In this document: positions 1 to 9,086 of the stretch, piece by piece | Position numbering within the stretch: the stretch's first letter is position 1 | Layout of the letters: every line of letters starts with the position of its first letter | NCBI RefSeq assembly: GCF_017349295.1 | Contig: NZ_JAFMPK010000047.1 | Span: forward strand, 186,001-250,000 | Direction of reading: 5' to 3' | DNA: 64,000 nt | Origin: Myceligenerans salitolerans | GTDB lineage: Bacteria; Actinomycetota; Actinomycetes; Actinomycetales; Cellulomonadaceae | Notes under the pieces: model-generated | Database searches by the model: none | Seen by the model: only the letters and a program-made list of their open reading frames with translations | What the model was told of the DNA's origin: nothing | Position numbers and translations under genes: made by a program

Positions 1-169
1 CGCGTGGGCACGGTGTGCTCACCGGGACGAGTGCGGAGGGAGCCCGGGGTCCTGACGGGTTCCGGGCGACCTCCGCAGTGGTTGCGGGAGCAACATTCGC
101 AGGAGCGGTGTGAGGGTTTCTTGGGTGGACCTTGAGCTCAGCGGGGCGGGCGGGGTGCGGGGGCCGTCC
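1..169. other. Non-coding window edge
   Basis: No credible gene is visible here. The stretch lies downstream of the AfsR-type regulator, which reads leftward. A small hairpin (GTTGC, four-base loop, GCAAC) lies at about 81-94, too weak to call a terminator. Whatever gene lies further left is outside the window. Confidence 0.4.
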
Positions 170-3001
170 TCACGGCGTCGCGCGAAGCCTGGCCTGTGTG
201 GTCGTCACCCGGTCCGTGCGGTGCTGTGCACGGTAGAGCGCGAGGGCTGCCTTCCAGGCGGTGCGGGCGCTGTCGTGGTCGCCGAGAGCCGCATGGGCCT
301 CGGCCAGGCCGCTGAGGGTGTTCGCCTCCTCGTACGTGTCCTTCATCGCCTGGTGCACCCGGAGTGCCTCGCGGTAGTGGTCGACGGCGGCGGCGTGGTC
401 GCCGGCACGGGTGGCGACGTAGCCGAGGCTGTCCAGACTGGCCGCCTCGCCGGCCGTGTATCCCAGGGCACGCGAGGAGTCCAGGGCCGCCTGGCAGTGG
501 TGGCGCGCCGTCGCGTACTGCCCGAACCGGGCCAGGCACCAGCCGAGGTTGTTCAGGGCCGCCGCTTCCCATTGCCGTTCCCCGGCGCTCCGGAAGAGTT
601 CCAGTGCCCGCTGCGCGTGCTGCAGGGTCGCGTCCTCGTCCTGTGCGAGGAGCGAGGCGAGGGTGAGGACCTCGTGCGAGTGCGCCAGGTTGACGTGGTC
701 GCCCGTCGCCTCGAAGTGGTGGACGGCGGCGGCGAGGTGGTCGAGCGGCTCCTGGCCGGGGCGCCCGGCCAGCAGCAGCGCGTAGGCCAGCCGGCGGCGC
801 ATCAGCGCGGTCAGCGTGCCGGCGTCGGCGTCCCGCATCCTGGTCGCGGCGTCGAGCCCGGCGCGGCCGAGCCCGAGGAAGTCGTCGACGTGGCCGCAGC
901 GCCGGAAGTACAGGTGGCCGTCCCAGCACAGCCGCCAGACTTCTCTGTGCAGTCCCCTGTCGGCGGCGAGGCGTACGGCGGCGGGGATCCAGGCTCGTTC
1001 GGTGGTGAACCACTCGAGCGCCGCGGCCTCGTCGGTCAGCGCAAGGGCATGCGGCTGGTGCCCGGGTGTGCCGGCCTCGGCGACCGACGAGGGCACCTCG
1101 TACGGTCCGAGGAGGCGATGGGCGACGGCGGAGGTCTGGACGTAGAAGCCGATGAGGTCGCGCAGGGCGTCGTGGCGCTCTGGGGCGGGGATCTCCGCCT
1201 GGGCACGCTCCCGTGCGTGCAGGCGCACCAGGTCGTGCAGTTCGTGCCTGCCGGGTGCGGGCTGGTGGACGAGGTGCGCCGATTCCAGTCGGCGCAGGAG
1301 CGCGCAGGTGCGGGCCACGGTGAGGCCGGCGAGGGCGGCTGTCGCCGGTAGGCCGATGTCCTGGCCGGGCGCGAGGCTGAGCAGCCCGAGCAGCCGTGCC
1401 GCGGCCGCGGGCAGTGCCTGGTGCGAGGCGTCCAGCACGCTGCGCAGTGAGGTGTCCAGCTCGCCGGTGTCCAGGGCGTCGAGTCTGGTCTCTCCCTCCA
1501 GGAGCCTGGACGCGATCGTGGACAGGGGCAGGTGCGGGCTACCGGCTGCTCCTGCCGCGGCGATGGCCAGCGCCAGGGGCAGCCGGCCGCAACCGGTGAC
1601 GATGGCTTCGACCGCGTGCGGCTCTGCCGCGGTCCGGTCCTCCCCGAGGCGGGCGGCGAGCAGTTGGCGTGCGTCGGCCGAGGTGAGCGGGCCCAGGGTG
1701 AGGGACTGGGCTCCTTCGGTGGCCACGAGCCCGCTGAGCCGGTCGCGGCTGGTGATCAGTACGACGCAGGAGGAGTCCCCGGGCATGAGGGGGCGTACCT
1801 GCTCGGCGTCGCGCGCGTTGTCCAGCAGGAGGAGCATCCGTTTGCCGGCGAGGAGGCTGCGGTACAGGCCGGCCTGCGCCTCGGCGCTGGTGGGGATGGC
1901 CTTGGCGTCCATCCCGAGGGCGATGAGGAAGTCGTGGACGACGGTCCGCGGGCTCGCGGCCGGCGTGCTCGGAGAGAATCCGTGCAGGTTGACGTAGAGC
2001 TGGCCGTCGGGGAACCGGGCGAGGTTGTCGTGTGCCCATCGCAGGGCGAGAGAGGTCTTGCCGACGCCGCCGAGCCCGCAGACCACGGCGACCGACGCGG
2101 TGTCGGGGGCGTGCAGGGTGTCGAGCACGGCACGCTCGTTCTCGCGTCCCGTGAGGTGTCGGGGCCGGGCCGGGAGCTGGCTCGGCAACGGCAGCGTCGG
2201 GCTCTGCGGCGGGTCCGGCCGTGGGTGGGTCGTGCCGGGTTCCGGGGAGGGCGCCTCCAGGCCCGGGTCGGCGTCGAGGATCCTGAGGTGGAGGTCTTTC
2301 AGCTCCGGTCCGGGGTCGGTGCCCATCTCCTCGGACAGCGTCCTGCGGGTGCGGTCGTACTGCTCCAGTGCCTGAGCGGTGCGTCCCTCGCGGTACAGGG
2401 TGAGCATGAGCTGGGCGACGACCCGCTCGTCGAGCGGGTGCAGCCGGGCGAGCGAGATCAGCTCGCCGAGGCGTTCGGCCTGCCTTCCCTGTCGTAGCAG
2501 CAGGTCGTTGCGGTCCAGCTGGGCACGGAGCCGGTCGAGGTGCCAGCTGTGCCTGACCTCGTCGACCCAGGGGCTGTCCAGCCCGCCGAGGGCGTCGGCC
2601 CGCCACAGGTCGATTCCTTCCTGCAACAGGGTGAGCGCCACCTCCTCGCGGGCCGCGGCGCGTGCCAGGCCGGCCAGTTCGCGGAACCGGTGGAGGTCCA
2701 CCTGCGCCGCGTCGCGGCCGAGGGTGAGCACGTAGCCGCCCGCACGCCGGTCGACCTGCGCGTCGTCACCGGCGGCGGACAGCGCCGTGCGCAGCCGGGA
2801 GACGTAGCTGTACAGCGACGACCGGGCGCCGGGCGGCGGGTCCTGGCCCCACACCCGGGTGATGAGCTGCTCGACCGGGACCGGACGGCCGGCGTCGGCC
2901 AGCAGCGCCGCGAAGACGGTCTGCTGCCGTGCGTGCCCGAGATCGACGTCCTGACCGTCGATCCGTGCCTCGACGTCCCCGAGCACGCGGATCTCGATCA
3001 T
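170..3001 (-). CDS. AfsR/SARP-type transcriptional regulator with NB-ARC and TPR domains
   Basis: This is a 943-residue regulator of the AfsR/DnrI-type (SARP) family. An OmpR-like winged helix at about residues 1-95 should bind DNA. A bacterial transcriptional activation domain (about 98-245, motif LHPLDERVVAQLML) follows. After a Pro-rich linker comes an NB-ARC/STAND ATPase with P-loop GLGGVGKT at 309-316. The C-terminal third is TPR-like helical repeats. Family members activate secondary-metabolite or developmental genes, often after phosphorylation; no target can be named here. The ATG at 3001 (MIEIRVLGD) is chosen because homology begins there and a G-rich GGGGGTGG stretch precedes it. 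The open frame continues 161 codons further upstream, but that part is low-complexity and antisense to other sequence. The gene stands alone; a small membrane protein gene ends 165 bp upstream. Confidence 0.9.
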   Translation of the reverse strand: MIEIRVLGDVEARIDGQDVDLGHARQQTVFAALLADAGRPVPVEQLITRVWGQDPPPGARSSLYSYVSRLRTALSAAGDDAQVDRRAGGYVLTLGRDAAQVDLHRFRELAGLARAAAREEVALTLLQEGIDLWRADALGGLDSPWVDEVRHSWHLDRLRAQLDRNDLLLRQGRQAERLGELISLARLHPLDERVVAQLMLTLYREGRTAQALEQYDRTRRTLSEEMGTDPGPELKDLHLRILDADPGLEAPSPEPGTTHPRPDPPQSPTLPLPSQLPARPRHLTGRENERAVLDTLHAPDTASVAVVCGLGGVGKTSLALRWAHDNLARFPDGQLYVNLHGFSPSTPAASPRTVVHDFLIALGMDAKAIPTSAEAQAGLYRSLLAGKRMLLLLDNARDAEQVRPLMPGDSSCVVLITSRDRLSGLVATEGAQSLTLGPLTSADARQLLAARLGEDRTAAEPHAVEAIVTGCGRLPLALAIAAAGAAGSPHLPLSTIASRLLEGETRLDALDTGELDTSLRSVLDASHQALPAAAARLLGLLSLAPGQDIGLPATAALAGLTVARTCALLRRLESAHLVHQPAPGRHELHDLVRLHARERAQAEIPAPERHDALRDLIGFYVQTSAVAHRLLGPYEVPSSVAEAGTPGHQPHALALTDEAAALEWFTTERAWIPAAVRLAADRGLHREVWRLCWDGHLYFRRCGHVDDFLGLGRAGLDAATRMRDADAGTLTALMRRRLAYALLLAGRPGQEPLDHLAAAVHHFEATGDHVNLAHSHEVLTLASLLAQDEDATLQHAQRALELFRSAGERQWEAAALNNLGWCLARFGQYATARHHCQAALDSSRALGYTAGEAASLDSLGYVATRAGDHAAAVDHYREALRVHQAMKDTYEEANTLSGLAEAHAALGDHDSARTAWKAALALYRAQHRTDRVTTTQARLRATP

Positions 3002-3165
3002 CACCACCACCCCCTGGTCCGGGACGACAACGGAAACGGCCGGGCACATGCGGTGACCTGGCACGACGGCGCCGTGCTGCGGCGGCGACCCCAGGCGTGC
3101 GAGAGTACCGTGCGCGGCGGGACGGGGGGAACTCGCGGGCCCGGCGGCGCGATGCCCGGCGGGCG

Positions 3166-3510
3166 TCAGTCGTTGAAGCGGGTCCAGCGTTCCCAGGTGC
3201 GTTCGTGGCGCAGCCGGCGGGCCGCCCTGCGGGCGGCGCGGGCCTCCCGCAGGGCGGTCAGGCGCGCGTAGTGGGTGGTGAGGTCGTCGGCGAACATGCT
3301 GGGCCGACGTGGTGCGGGAGGCTGCCCGGGTGCGGCGTTCAGGGCGGCGTCGAGCCGGATCATCGCGGGGCCGTGCCGGTCCTCGGCACGTTCCAGCTCG
3401 GCCATCAGGGCACGAAAGGTGCGCCAGAGCCACCGTCCGAGCAGGATCGCGCCCACGACGGTCGCGATCACGAGCACGGCCCACAGCGTCACCCAGAACC
3501 AGACGGACAT
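3166..3510 (-). CDS. Small single-pass membrane protein downstream of pafC
   Basis: This is a 114-residue protein with one N-terminal membrane helix (about residues 3-25, VTLWAVLVIATVVGAILL), then a charged, Arg/Ala-rich helical cytoplasmic part likely to form a coiled coil, ending ERWTRFND. I do not recognise the family. The ATG at 3510 lies 10 bp after the pafC stop, and the AGGG next to that stop can act as ribosome-binding site, so it is probably co-transcribed as third gene of the pafBC unit. A GTG further upstream would overlap pafC. Small membrane proteins in this position are common in actinobacteria but uncharacterised. Confidence 0.65.
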   Translation of the reverse strand: MSVWFWVTLWAVLVIATVVGAILLGRWLWRTFRALMAELERAEDRHGPAMIRLDAALNAAPGQPPAPRRPSMFADDLTTHYARLTALREARAARRAARRLRHERTWERWTRFND

Positions 3511-3520
3511 GACGAGAACC

Positions 3521-4555
3521 CTATGCTCTGTCACCGTCCGGCGCCGGGTCCGGTGCCGCACGATGTGGGTCGCTCGGTCCGGCGGGCACGTAGCCGGCGT
3601 GCTCGTAGGCGGCCAGGGCGTCGCGGGCGGCGGCGCGCACGTCCGCGGCGAGCTCCGCGGGCCGCACCGACCGCACGTGGGAGGGCATCTCCAGCAGGAT
3701 GCGGCGCAGCCAGTCGGGATTGGTGACGTGGAGGGTGACCTCGAAGTCCCCGCCGGGCAGGTTGGTGACGGTCTCGACGGGCACCTCCTCGGCGAACCAG
3801 CGGGCCGAGGACGCCAGCACCAGCGTCGCCAGCGGCGCCTCCGCCGCCGACACGCCCGACAGGTCGACCTCGCCGACGTCGGGATGCTCCGCCACGGACG
3901 CCTCCAGGACGGTGGCGGCGAGGATGCGGTCCACGCGGAAGGTGCGCGGCCCGCCCGCGCGGTAGCACCAGGACGCCAGGTAGGAGTGGTCTCCGGCCGT
4001 GTGCAGACGTACCGGGTCGATCTCCCGTTCACTCGTGGCGTCCGCCCCGGACACGTACCGGATCCGCAGCCGGCGCCCGGCGCGCAGCGCCGCGGTCAGC
4101 GTGGCCACCACCTGCGGGTCACCCCCCGCGGCGAGCCGCACGTCCAGCGCGTCCGCCGCCTCCCCGGTCGCGTCGGTGAGCTTCCTCAGCGCCGACTCCA
4201 CCAGCTCCGACTGCGCCGGATCCGTGGCCACGGCGTCCAGCTCCCGCATCGCACGCAGCGCCGCGACCAGCGCCACCGCCTCGCTCGGCCCCAGGCGCAG
4301 CGGCCGGGTCATGCCCCGCGACTCCGTCAGCCGCACCACGCCCGACTCGATCGACTGCGCGTCGAAGTCGATCAGGTCGTCCGGCCAGTACCCCGGCGTG
4401 CCCGACACCCACAACGCGTCCACGTCGGCGTGGATCTGCGCCGGGCTCACCCCGAACCGTGCGGCCAGCTCCGCGACCGGCACCGGACCCGCCCCGTCGA
4501 GATAGGCCACCATCCCCAGCAGGCGTACCAGCCGGTCGTCAGCGCGCTCAGCCAC
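3521..4555 (-). CDS. pafC: WYL-domain transcriptional regulator PafC
   Basis: This 344-residue protein has an N-terminal winged helix-turn-helix (VAELAARFGVSPAQIHADVDAL), a central WYL domain (about 150-230, with RIRYVSGADATSEREIDPVRLHTAGDHSYLASWC in three short conserved blocks) and a WCX C-terminal extension. In mycobacteria PafB and PafC form a heterodimer that activates LexA/RecA-independent DNA-damage genes, with the WYL domain sensing single-stranded DNA. The GTG start at 4555 overlaps the end of pafB by 8 bp, so the two are translationally coupled, as in other actinobacteria. An in-frame extension upstream (to 5296) is antisense-type Arg-rich sequence inside pafB and is rejected. Confidence 0.9.
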   Translation of the reverse strand: MAERADDRLVRLLGMVAYLDGAGPVPVAELAARFGVSPAQIHADVDALWVSGTPGYWPDDLIDFDAQSIESGVVRLTESRGMTRPLRLGPSEAVALVAALRAMRELDAVATDPAQSELVESALRKLTDATGEAADALDVRLAAGGDPQVVATLTAALRAGRRLRIRYVSGADATSEREIDPVRLHTAGDHSYLASWCYRAGGPRTFRVDRILAATVLEASVAEHPDVGEVDLSGVSAAEAPLATLVLASSARWFAEEVPVETVTNLPGGDFEVTLHVTNPDWLRRILLEMPSHVRSVRPAELAADVRAAARDALAAYEHAGYVPAGPSDPHRAAPDPAPDGDRA

Positions 4556-5699
4556 GCTCGCCCCCCTCCGCGATCGATGCCCCGTCCTGCTGCGGGCCCA
4601 CGACGGTCCCGGCGGCCAGCCGCAGCCGGCGCAGCACCTCCTGGCGCAGTTCGGGCGGCTCCAGCACGAGCACGGCGGCACCGTAACCGGCCAGGTGCGC
4701 ACCCATGCCGTAGATGCTGCGGAACGGCACCTCCACGAGATCACGCGGGTCGTCCCGCGAGAAGGCCCCGGCCGCGCCCGCACCGTCGTCGTCGGCCGCA
4801 CCCCCGCGGGAGGAAAGGTCCACCGGCCGCAGCGGCTCGTCGACCTGCTTGCCCCGGGTACGCAGCTCCGCCGCACGCTCCGGCCGGATCGCCAGCAACG
4901 CCGTCCGCATCGGCACCTCACGTCCCGACCGGCCCAGCATCCGATCCGTGTCCAGCCCCGGCGGCACCTCGAACGCCCCCGCAGGACCCGACAACCGCAC
5001 CCGCCCCTCGATCCTCGACAACCGGAACACCCGCGGCGCGTCCCGCTCCAGATCATGACACAGCAGATACCAGCCACCACCCCGCGCCGCGATCCGCCAC
5101 GGCCACACCCTGCGCGGACGCACCTGACCATCCGACGCCGCCCGATACCGGAACGACGCCGCCCTGCGCTGCGACACACCCTCCAGCAGCGGCCCGTACG
5201 CCTCACCCACGGCACGCACCCGCGGCGCCAGCCCCGCCAGCACGTCCCCCGCCGACGAACCCCCCACCCCCGCGTCCAGCGGCGCACCCGCCGCACGCAG
5301 CTTCACCAGCGCCCGCGCCATGTCCGTACGCAACGCCTTGTCCGCCCAGAACTGCGCCGCCAACGACAGCACCCCCAGCTCCGCCGGCGTCAGATCGATC
5401 TGCCCCAGCGCATACGCCTCCGGATCGATCCGATACCCCACCTCGTCCGTGTGACCCCCCAGCCCCACCGTCGACACAGGAATCCCCAACGACCGCAACG
5501 TGTCCTTGTCCCGCTCGAACATCCGGAAGAACGCCTCGTCACTCGACGCGTCCCCATAACCCGCCACCGCGGCACGCACCTGGGTACGAGTCATCGCCAC
5601 GTCGGTGTTCACCAGCGCGATCACAAGATTCAACATGCGCTCAGCAGGATTCAGCGAAGGAGTCACGGTACTCACGGGGGTAGCAGTCGAAGGGGACAT
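4548..5699 (-). CDS. pafB: WYL-domain transcriptional regulator PafB
   Basis: This 383-residue partner of PafC has the conserved N-terminal block LNLVIALVNTDVAMTRTQVR and the following winged helix (FERDKDTLRSLGIPV), then WYL (about 170-250) and WCX domains. A short Ala/Gly/Asp-rich insertion lies near residues 315-335. Start: the ATG at 5699 (MSPSTATPV) is preceded by TACCGT exactly 7 bp upstream, which suggests leaderless transcription. An internal ATG (MLNLVIAL) would also keep all conserved domains. The gene is divergent from the DUF3866 operon with only 24 bp between start codons. No proteasome gene lies in the window, so the historical proteasome-accessory-factor link is not supported locally. 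Confidence 0.9.
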   Translation of the reverse strand: MSPSTATPVSTVTPSLNPAERMLNLVIALVNTDVAMTRTQVRAAVAGYGDASSDEAFFRMFERDKDTLRSLGIPVSTVGLGGHTDEVGYRIDPEAYALGQIDLTPAELGVLSLAAQFWADKALRTDMARALVKLRAAGAPLDAGVGGSSAGDVLAGLAPRVRAVGEAYGPLLEGVSQRRAASFRYRAASDGQVRPRRVWPWRIAARGGGWYLLCHDLERDAPRVFRLSRIEGRVRLSGPAGAFEVPPGLDTDRMLGRSGREVPMRTALLAIRPERAAELRTRGKQVDEPLRPVDLSSRGGAADDDGAGAAGAFSRDDPRDLVEVPFRSIYGMGAHLAGYGAAVLVLEPPELRQEVLRRLRLAAGTVVGPQQDGASIAEGGERG

Positions 5700-5706
5700 C
5701 GGGACA

Positions 5707-5716
5707 ACGGTAGCCT
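5707..5716. promoter_or_regulatory. Overlapping divergent -10 elements, pafB and DUF3866 operon
   Basis: Two TANNNT -10 elements share the TA at 5711-5712. TACCGT (minus strand, 5712-5707) ends 7 bp before the pafB ATG. TAGCCT (plus strand, 5711-5716) ends 7 bp before the DUF3866 GTG. Both fit actinobacterial leaderless promoters, where transcription begins at the start codon. Polymerase could not occupy both at once. No good -35 hexamer is seen for either. Confidence 0.5.
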
Positions 5717-5723
5717 CGCATCC

Positions 5724-6968
5724 GTGATCACGTGGCGAATCGGCACAGTTCTGTCCACAGGCAAACGCTGGCGCGGTGCCACCGAACTCACCATCACCCT
5801 GGACAGACCCCTCACCCTCACACCCCACGACCCCGCCACCCCGACCCGACCCGTCCACGAGGTCCGCGCCCTCGCCTACACCCACCTCGTCGGCAACCCC
5901 GAACCCGGCGACGCCCTCCTCGTCAACGTCACCGCCCTCGCCCGCGGCCTCGGCACCGGCGGCTACGCCCTCGTCATCGGCCCCGCCAGCCGCCTCGGCG
6001 AACCCCTCACCGACCTCCCCGCCGACCCGCCACCCGGACCCGGCCACCTCGTCAAGGCCCGCTACACCCCCCTGCAGACCATGGTCCTCGGCGTCGACGA
6101 ACAAGAATCACCCCACCACGACCTCCTCCGCGACGCCGACACCCTCCACGACATGCCCGTCGTCGTCGCCGACCTCCACTCCGCCCTCCCCGCCATCATC
6201 GCCGGCGCCCGCCACGCCGCCGCCCTCGCCCACCAGCCCCCACCCCGCATCGCCTACATCATGACCGACGGCGGCGCCCTCCCCGCCGCCTTCTCCCGCA
6301 CCGTCGCCGCCCTCCGCGAAGCCCAATGGCTCGACACCTGCATCACCGCCGGCCAGGCCTACGGCGGCGACCTCGAGTCCGCCACCATCCACACCGGCCT
6401 CCTCGCCGCACACCACGTCAGCCACGCCGACCTCGCCGTCGTCGTCCAAGGACCCGGCAACCTCGGCACCGGCACCCGATGGGGATACTCCGGCGTCGCC
6501 GCCGGCGAAGCCGTCAACGCCACCGCCACCCTCCACGGCCGACCCGTCGCCTCCCTCCGCGTCTCCGGCGCCGACCCCCGCCCCCGCCACCGCGGCATCT
6601 CCCACCACTCCCTCACCGCCTACGCACGCGTGGCGCTCGCGGCCGCCGACATCCCCGTCCCGGTGCCGTCACCGCCGGTGGAGGCGATGCCGGGCTGGGG
6701 CGCAGCCCTCACCGAACGGCTCCGCGCCCAGGCCGGCGGCCTCGGCCCCAGCCCCGCCGCCCCGGCCGCCGCCCCGGCCGACGTGCCGGCCACCCCGCAC
6801 CGGCTGGTGGACGTGACAGCCGACGAGGCCCTGGTCGAGACACTGCGCACCTCCCCGGCCGGGCTGCGCACCATGGGTCGCGGCCTGGACGAGGACCCGG
6901 CGTCGTTCGTCACGGCGGCCGTCGCCGGCGTCCACGCCCACTCGCTGATCACCCGCCCGACCGCATGA
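5724..6968 (+). CDS. DUF3866 family protein
   Basis: This 414-residue protein matches the actinobacterial DUF3866 family. Conserved parts are the N-terminal ITWRIGTVL, HLVKARYTPLQTMVLGVDEQ, YIMTDGGALPAAFSRTVAAL and the VVQGPGNLGTGTRWGYSGV block, which looks like a small-molecule or nucleotide-binding loop. The function is unknown. The Pro/Ala-rich stretch at about 330-360 is a linker. The GTG start at 5724 follows TAGCCT by 7 bp. The stop overlaps the next ATG (ATGA). This is the first gene of a six-gene chain, placing a DUF3866 protein together with a MoxR/DUF58 operon and back-to-back with pafBC. Codons are extremely C-ending. Confidence 0.85.
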   Translation: MITWRIGTVLSTGKRWRGATELTITLDRPLTLTPHDPATPTRPVHEVRALAYTHLVGNPEPGDALLVNVTALARGLGTGGYALVIGPASRLGEPLTDLPADPPPGPGHLVKARYTPLQTMVLGVDEQESPHHDLLRDADTLHDMPVVVADLHSALPAIIAGARHAAALAHQPPPRIAYIMTDGGALPAAFSRTVAALREAQWLDTCITAGQAYGGDLESATIHTGLLAAHHVSHADLAVVVQGPGNLGTGTRWGYSGVAAGEAVNATATLHGRPVASLRVSGADPRPRHRGISHHSLTAYARVALAAADIPVPVPSPPVEAMPGWGAALTERLRAQAGGLGPSPAAPAAAPADVPATPHRLVDVTADEALVETLRTSPAGLRTMGRGLDEDPASFVTAAVAGVHAHSLITRPTA

Positions 6969-7657
6969 CCCGTCCGGTGACGGCCACCGTGCTCCTGGCC
7001 ATGGTGGTGCTCGCCGCAGCCGCCACCACCCCGTGGACGGCATCCACACCCGAACTGCCCGCGATCCTCCCGAGCAACCCCGCCCGGTTCCCCAGCGCAC
7101 CCGCACAGCCGACCACGGCCGCGACCGCGCCGCCCACCGACGTGCTCGACGACACGTCCCGCGACATCCTCGCGATCGTCGCCATCATCCTGCTCGTAGC
7201 ACTGCTCGCGTGGATCGGCGTCGCACTCGGCCGGCGCCTGCAGGACCGGTACGCGCCCGAGCCCGAAACCCCCCGCACGACCACCACCGGCGAGCCCGCC
7301 GTCACCGCCGCCCCCGACGTCGTCACCGCACAACTGAAGGACCGCGTCCAACAGGCGCTCACGGCCGTCGACCAGGCCCGCGCGGTGCCACGCGACGCCG
7401 TCGTCGCCGCCTGGGTCGCGCTCGAGGACGCCGCAGCCGCGCACGGCACCACCCGCGACCCCGCCCACACCCCCACCGAGTTCACCACCGCCGTCCTGGC
7501 GGCCACCCCGGCACCCGCCGCCGACATCGCCACCCTGCGCGGCCTCTACCAGCGCGCCCGCTTCACCAGCCACCCCGTCACCGACGACGACGTCACCACC
7601 GCGCGGCGCGCACTCTCCGGTATCGCCCACGCACTCGACCCGGCAGGCACGCCATGA
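6965..7657 (+). CDS. DUF4129-type membrane protein
   Basis: This 230-residue protein has an N-terminal signal-like helix (about residues 5-20), a Pro/Thr-rich extracellular segment and a second helix (about 66-86, ILAIVAIILLVALLAWIGVAL). The cytoplasmic domain carries the DUF4129 hallmarks: AVPRDAVVAAWVALEDAAAAHG, then TPTEFTTAVLA and the helix with YQRARFTSHPVTDDDV. DUF4129 domains are usually found at the C-terminus of transglutaminase-like proteins or alone beside MoxR and DUF58 genes. Here no transglutaminase gene is present. It overlaps both neighbours by ATGA. Confidence 0.8.
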   Translation: MTRPVTATVLLAMVVLAAAATTPWTASTPELPAILPSNPARFPSAPAQPTTAATAPPTDVLDDTSRDILAIVAIILLVALLAWIGVALGRRLQDRYAPEPETPRTTTTGEPAVTAAPDVVTAQLKDRVQQALTAVDQARAVPRDAVVAAWVALEDAAAAHGTTRDPAHTPTEFTTAVLAATPAPAADIATLRGLYQRARFTSHPVTDDDVTTARRALSGIAHALDPAGTP

Positions 7658-8091
7658 CACGACCCGGCACCATCACCGCCGCCGTGCTCCTCGTGGCGCT
7701 CGCCACGGCCGCCGCGTACACGGGCATGCTGCCGTGGACCCACGCCCTGGCGGGCGCGATCGTCCTCACCGTGCTCATCGGGATCTACCGCGGCAGCGAC
7801 ACCACCGTCGAGGACCCGGACTGGCACCACCGCCGCGAGGAGGCCCGCGCCGGAGGCCGGCACGAGGTGTCGGACCTGGGCTGGTCGATGCTCGGCACCG
7901 ACGGGCGCGTCAAGGAGCAGGTCGCCCGCCGCGTCCGGGACCTCGCCCGCGCACGCCTGCGCCGCGCCGGCCACGACACCACCCGCCTCGGCGTCGACCT
8001 GCGTGGGCGACCCACCGTCCGCACACTGGCGACCTGGCTCGACGCCATCGAACGCATCCCCGACACCCCCGAGAGAGGCCCGCACGCATGA
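7654..8091 (+). CDS. Small membrane protein of the MoxR operon
   Basis: This 145-residue protein has two short hydrophobic helices (about residues 7-24 and 30-46), then a soluble region (EDPDWHHRREEARAGGRHEV; WSMLGTDGRV) with a predicted helical end. The family is not recognised by name, but proteins of this size and layout sit between DUF4129 and moxR genes in related actinobacteria. ATGA overlaps on both sides mean it is translated in step with its neighbours. Confidence 0.75.
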   Translation: MTRPGTITAAVLLVALATAAAYTGMLPWTHALAGAIVLTVLIGIYRGSDTTVEDPDWHHRREEARAGGRHEVSDLGWSMLGTDGRVKEQVARRVRDLARARLRRAGHDTTRLGVDLRGRPTVRTLATWLDAIERIPDTPERGPHA

Positions 8092-9086
8092 CCGACCCGA
8101 ACACCCCGGCCCCCGCCCGCCCCCTGCCCCCGGCGGAGGTCGCCGCCCTCGCCGCACGGGTGCTGGACGAGGTCCGCACGGCCGTGGTCGGCATGAACGA
8201 GACCCTGCCCATCGCACTGGCCACCGTCCTCGCCGGCGGGCACGTCCTGTTCGAGGACGTGCCCGGACTCGGCAAGACCCTCGCCGCCCGCTCCCTCGCC
8301 GGAGCGCTCGGCCTCGACTTCGCCCGCCTCCAGTGCACCCCCGACCTGCTGCCCAGCGACATCACCGGCTCCTCGGTCTTCGACCCCGCCACCCGCACCT
8401 TCGAGTTCCGGCCCGGACCCGTCTTCACCGGCCTGCTGCTCGCCGACGAGATCAACCGCACCGCGCCCAAGACCCAGTCCGCCCTCCTGGAGGCCATGGC
8501 CGAACGCCAGGTCTCCGTCGAAGGCACCAGCCACCCCCTGCCCTCCCCCTTCCACGTCCTCGCCACCTCCAACCCCGTCGAGTACGAAGGCACCTACCCC
8601 CTGCCCGAGGCACAGCTCGACCGGTTCATGGTCCGGCTCGCCATCGGATACCCCGACCCCGGGCAGGAGACCACCATCGTCCGCAACCGGCTCGCCCGCC
8701 GCGCCGAAGCCGCCCCCGTCACCCGCGTCACCGACCCCGCCACCGTCCTCGCCATGCAAGCCGGCATCGCGACCGTCGAGGTCGACCCCGACATCGTCCG
8801 CTACTGCGTCGACCTCGTCACCGCCACCCGCACCCACCACGCCCTCGAGGTCGGCGCCTCCCCCCGCGGATCGGCCAACCTCGTCCTCGTCGCCCGCGCC
8901 CTCGCCGTCATCGAAGGCCGCGACCACGTCCTGCCCGAGGACGTCAAACACGTCGCCGTCCCCGTCCTCGCCCACCGCCTCACCCTCACCCCCGACGCCT
9001 GGGCCCAGGCCACCCGACCCGAGAACGTCGTCACCAGCCTCCTGAACACCGTCCCCACCCCCACCACCGTCCGGACCGGACCATGA
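8088..9086 (+). CDS. MoxR-family AAA+ ATPase
   Basis: This 332-residue AAA+ ATPase of the MoxR family shows a Walker A (EDVPGLGKTLAARSLAG), a Walker B (LLLADEINRTAPKTQSALLEAM), sensor 1 (FHVLATSNPVEYEGTYPLPEAQLDRF) and, near the C-terminus, the arginine-containing lid GASPRGSANLVLVARA. MoxR proteins act as chaperone-like ATPases with partner proteins, commonly of the DUF58/VWA type, in assembly or activation of complexes. The next gene encodes a DUF58 protein, the usual partner. The start ATG overlaps the previous stop. Confidence 0.92.
   Translation: MTDPNTPAPARPLPPAEVAALAARVLDEVRTAVVGMNETLPIALATVLAGGHVLFEDVPGLGKTLAARSLAGALGLDFARLQCTPDLLPSDITGSSVFDPATRTFEFRPGPVFTGLLLADEINRTAPKTQSALLEAMAERQVSVEGTSHPLPSPFHVLATSNPVEYEGTYPLPEAQLDRFMVRLAIGYPDPGQETTIVRNRLARRAEAAPVTRVTDPATVLAMQAGIATVEVDPDIVRYCVDLVTATRTHHALEVGASPRGSANLVLVARALAVIEGRDHVLPEDVKHVAVPVLAHRLTLTPDAWAQATRPENVVTSLLNTVPTPTTVRTGP

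Noticed and set aside
3002-3484. N-terminal extension of the AfsR-type regulator
   Set aside because: The extra 161 codons are Arg/Pro-rich and overlap the downstream small gene on the same strand in another frame; the conserved fold begins at 3001.
3275-5683. 802-codon plus-strand frame over pafB and pafC
   Set aside because: Pro/Arg/Thr-only translation; the minus strand encodes conserved WYL regulators.
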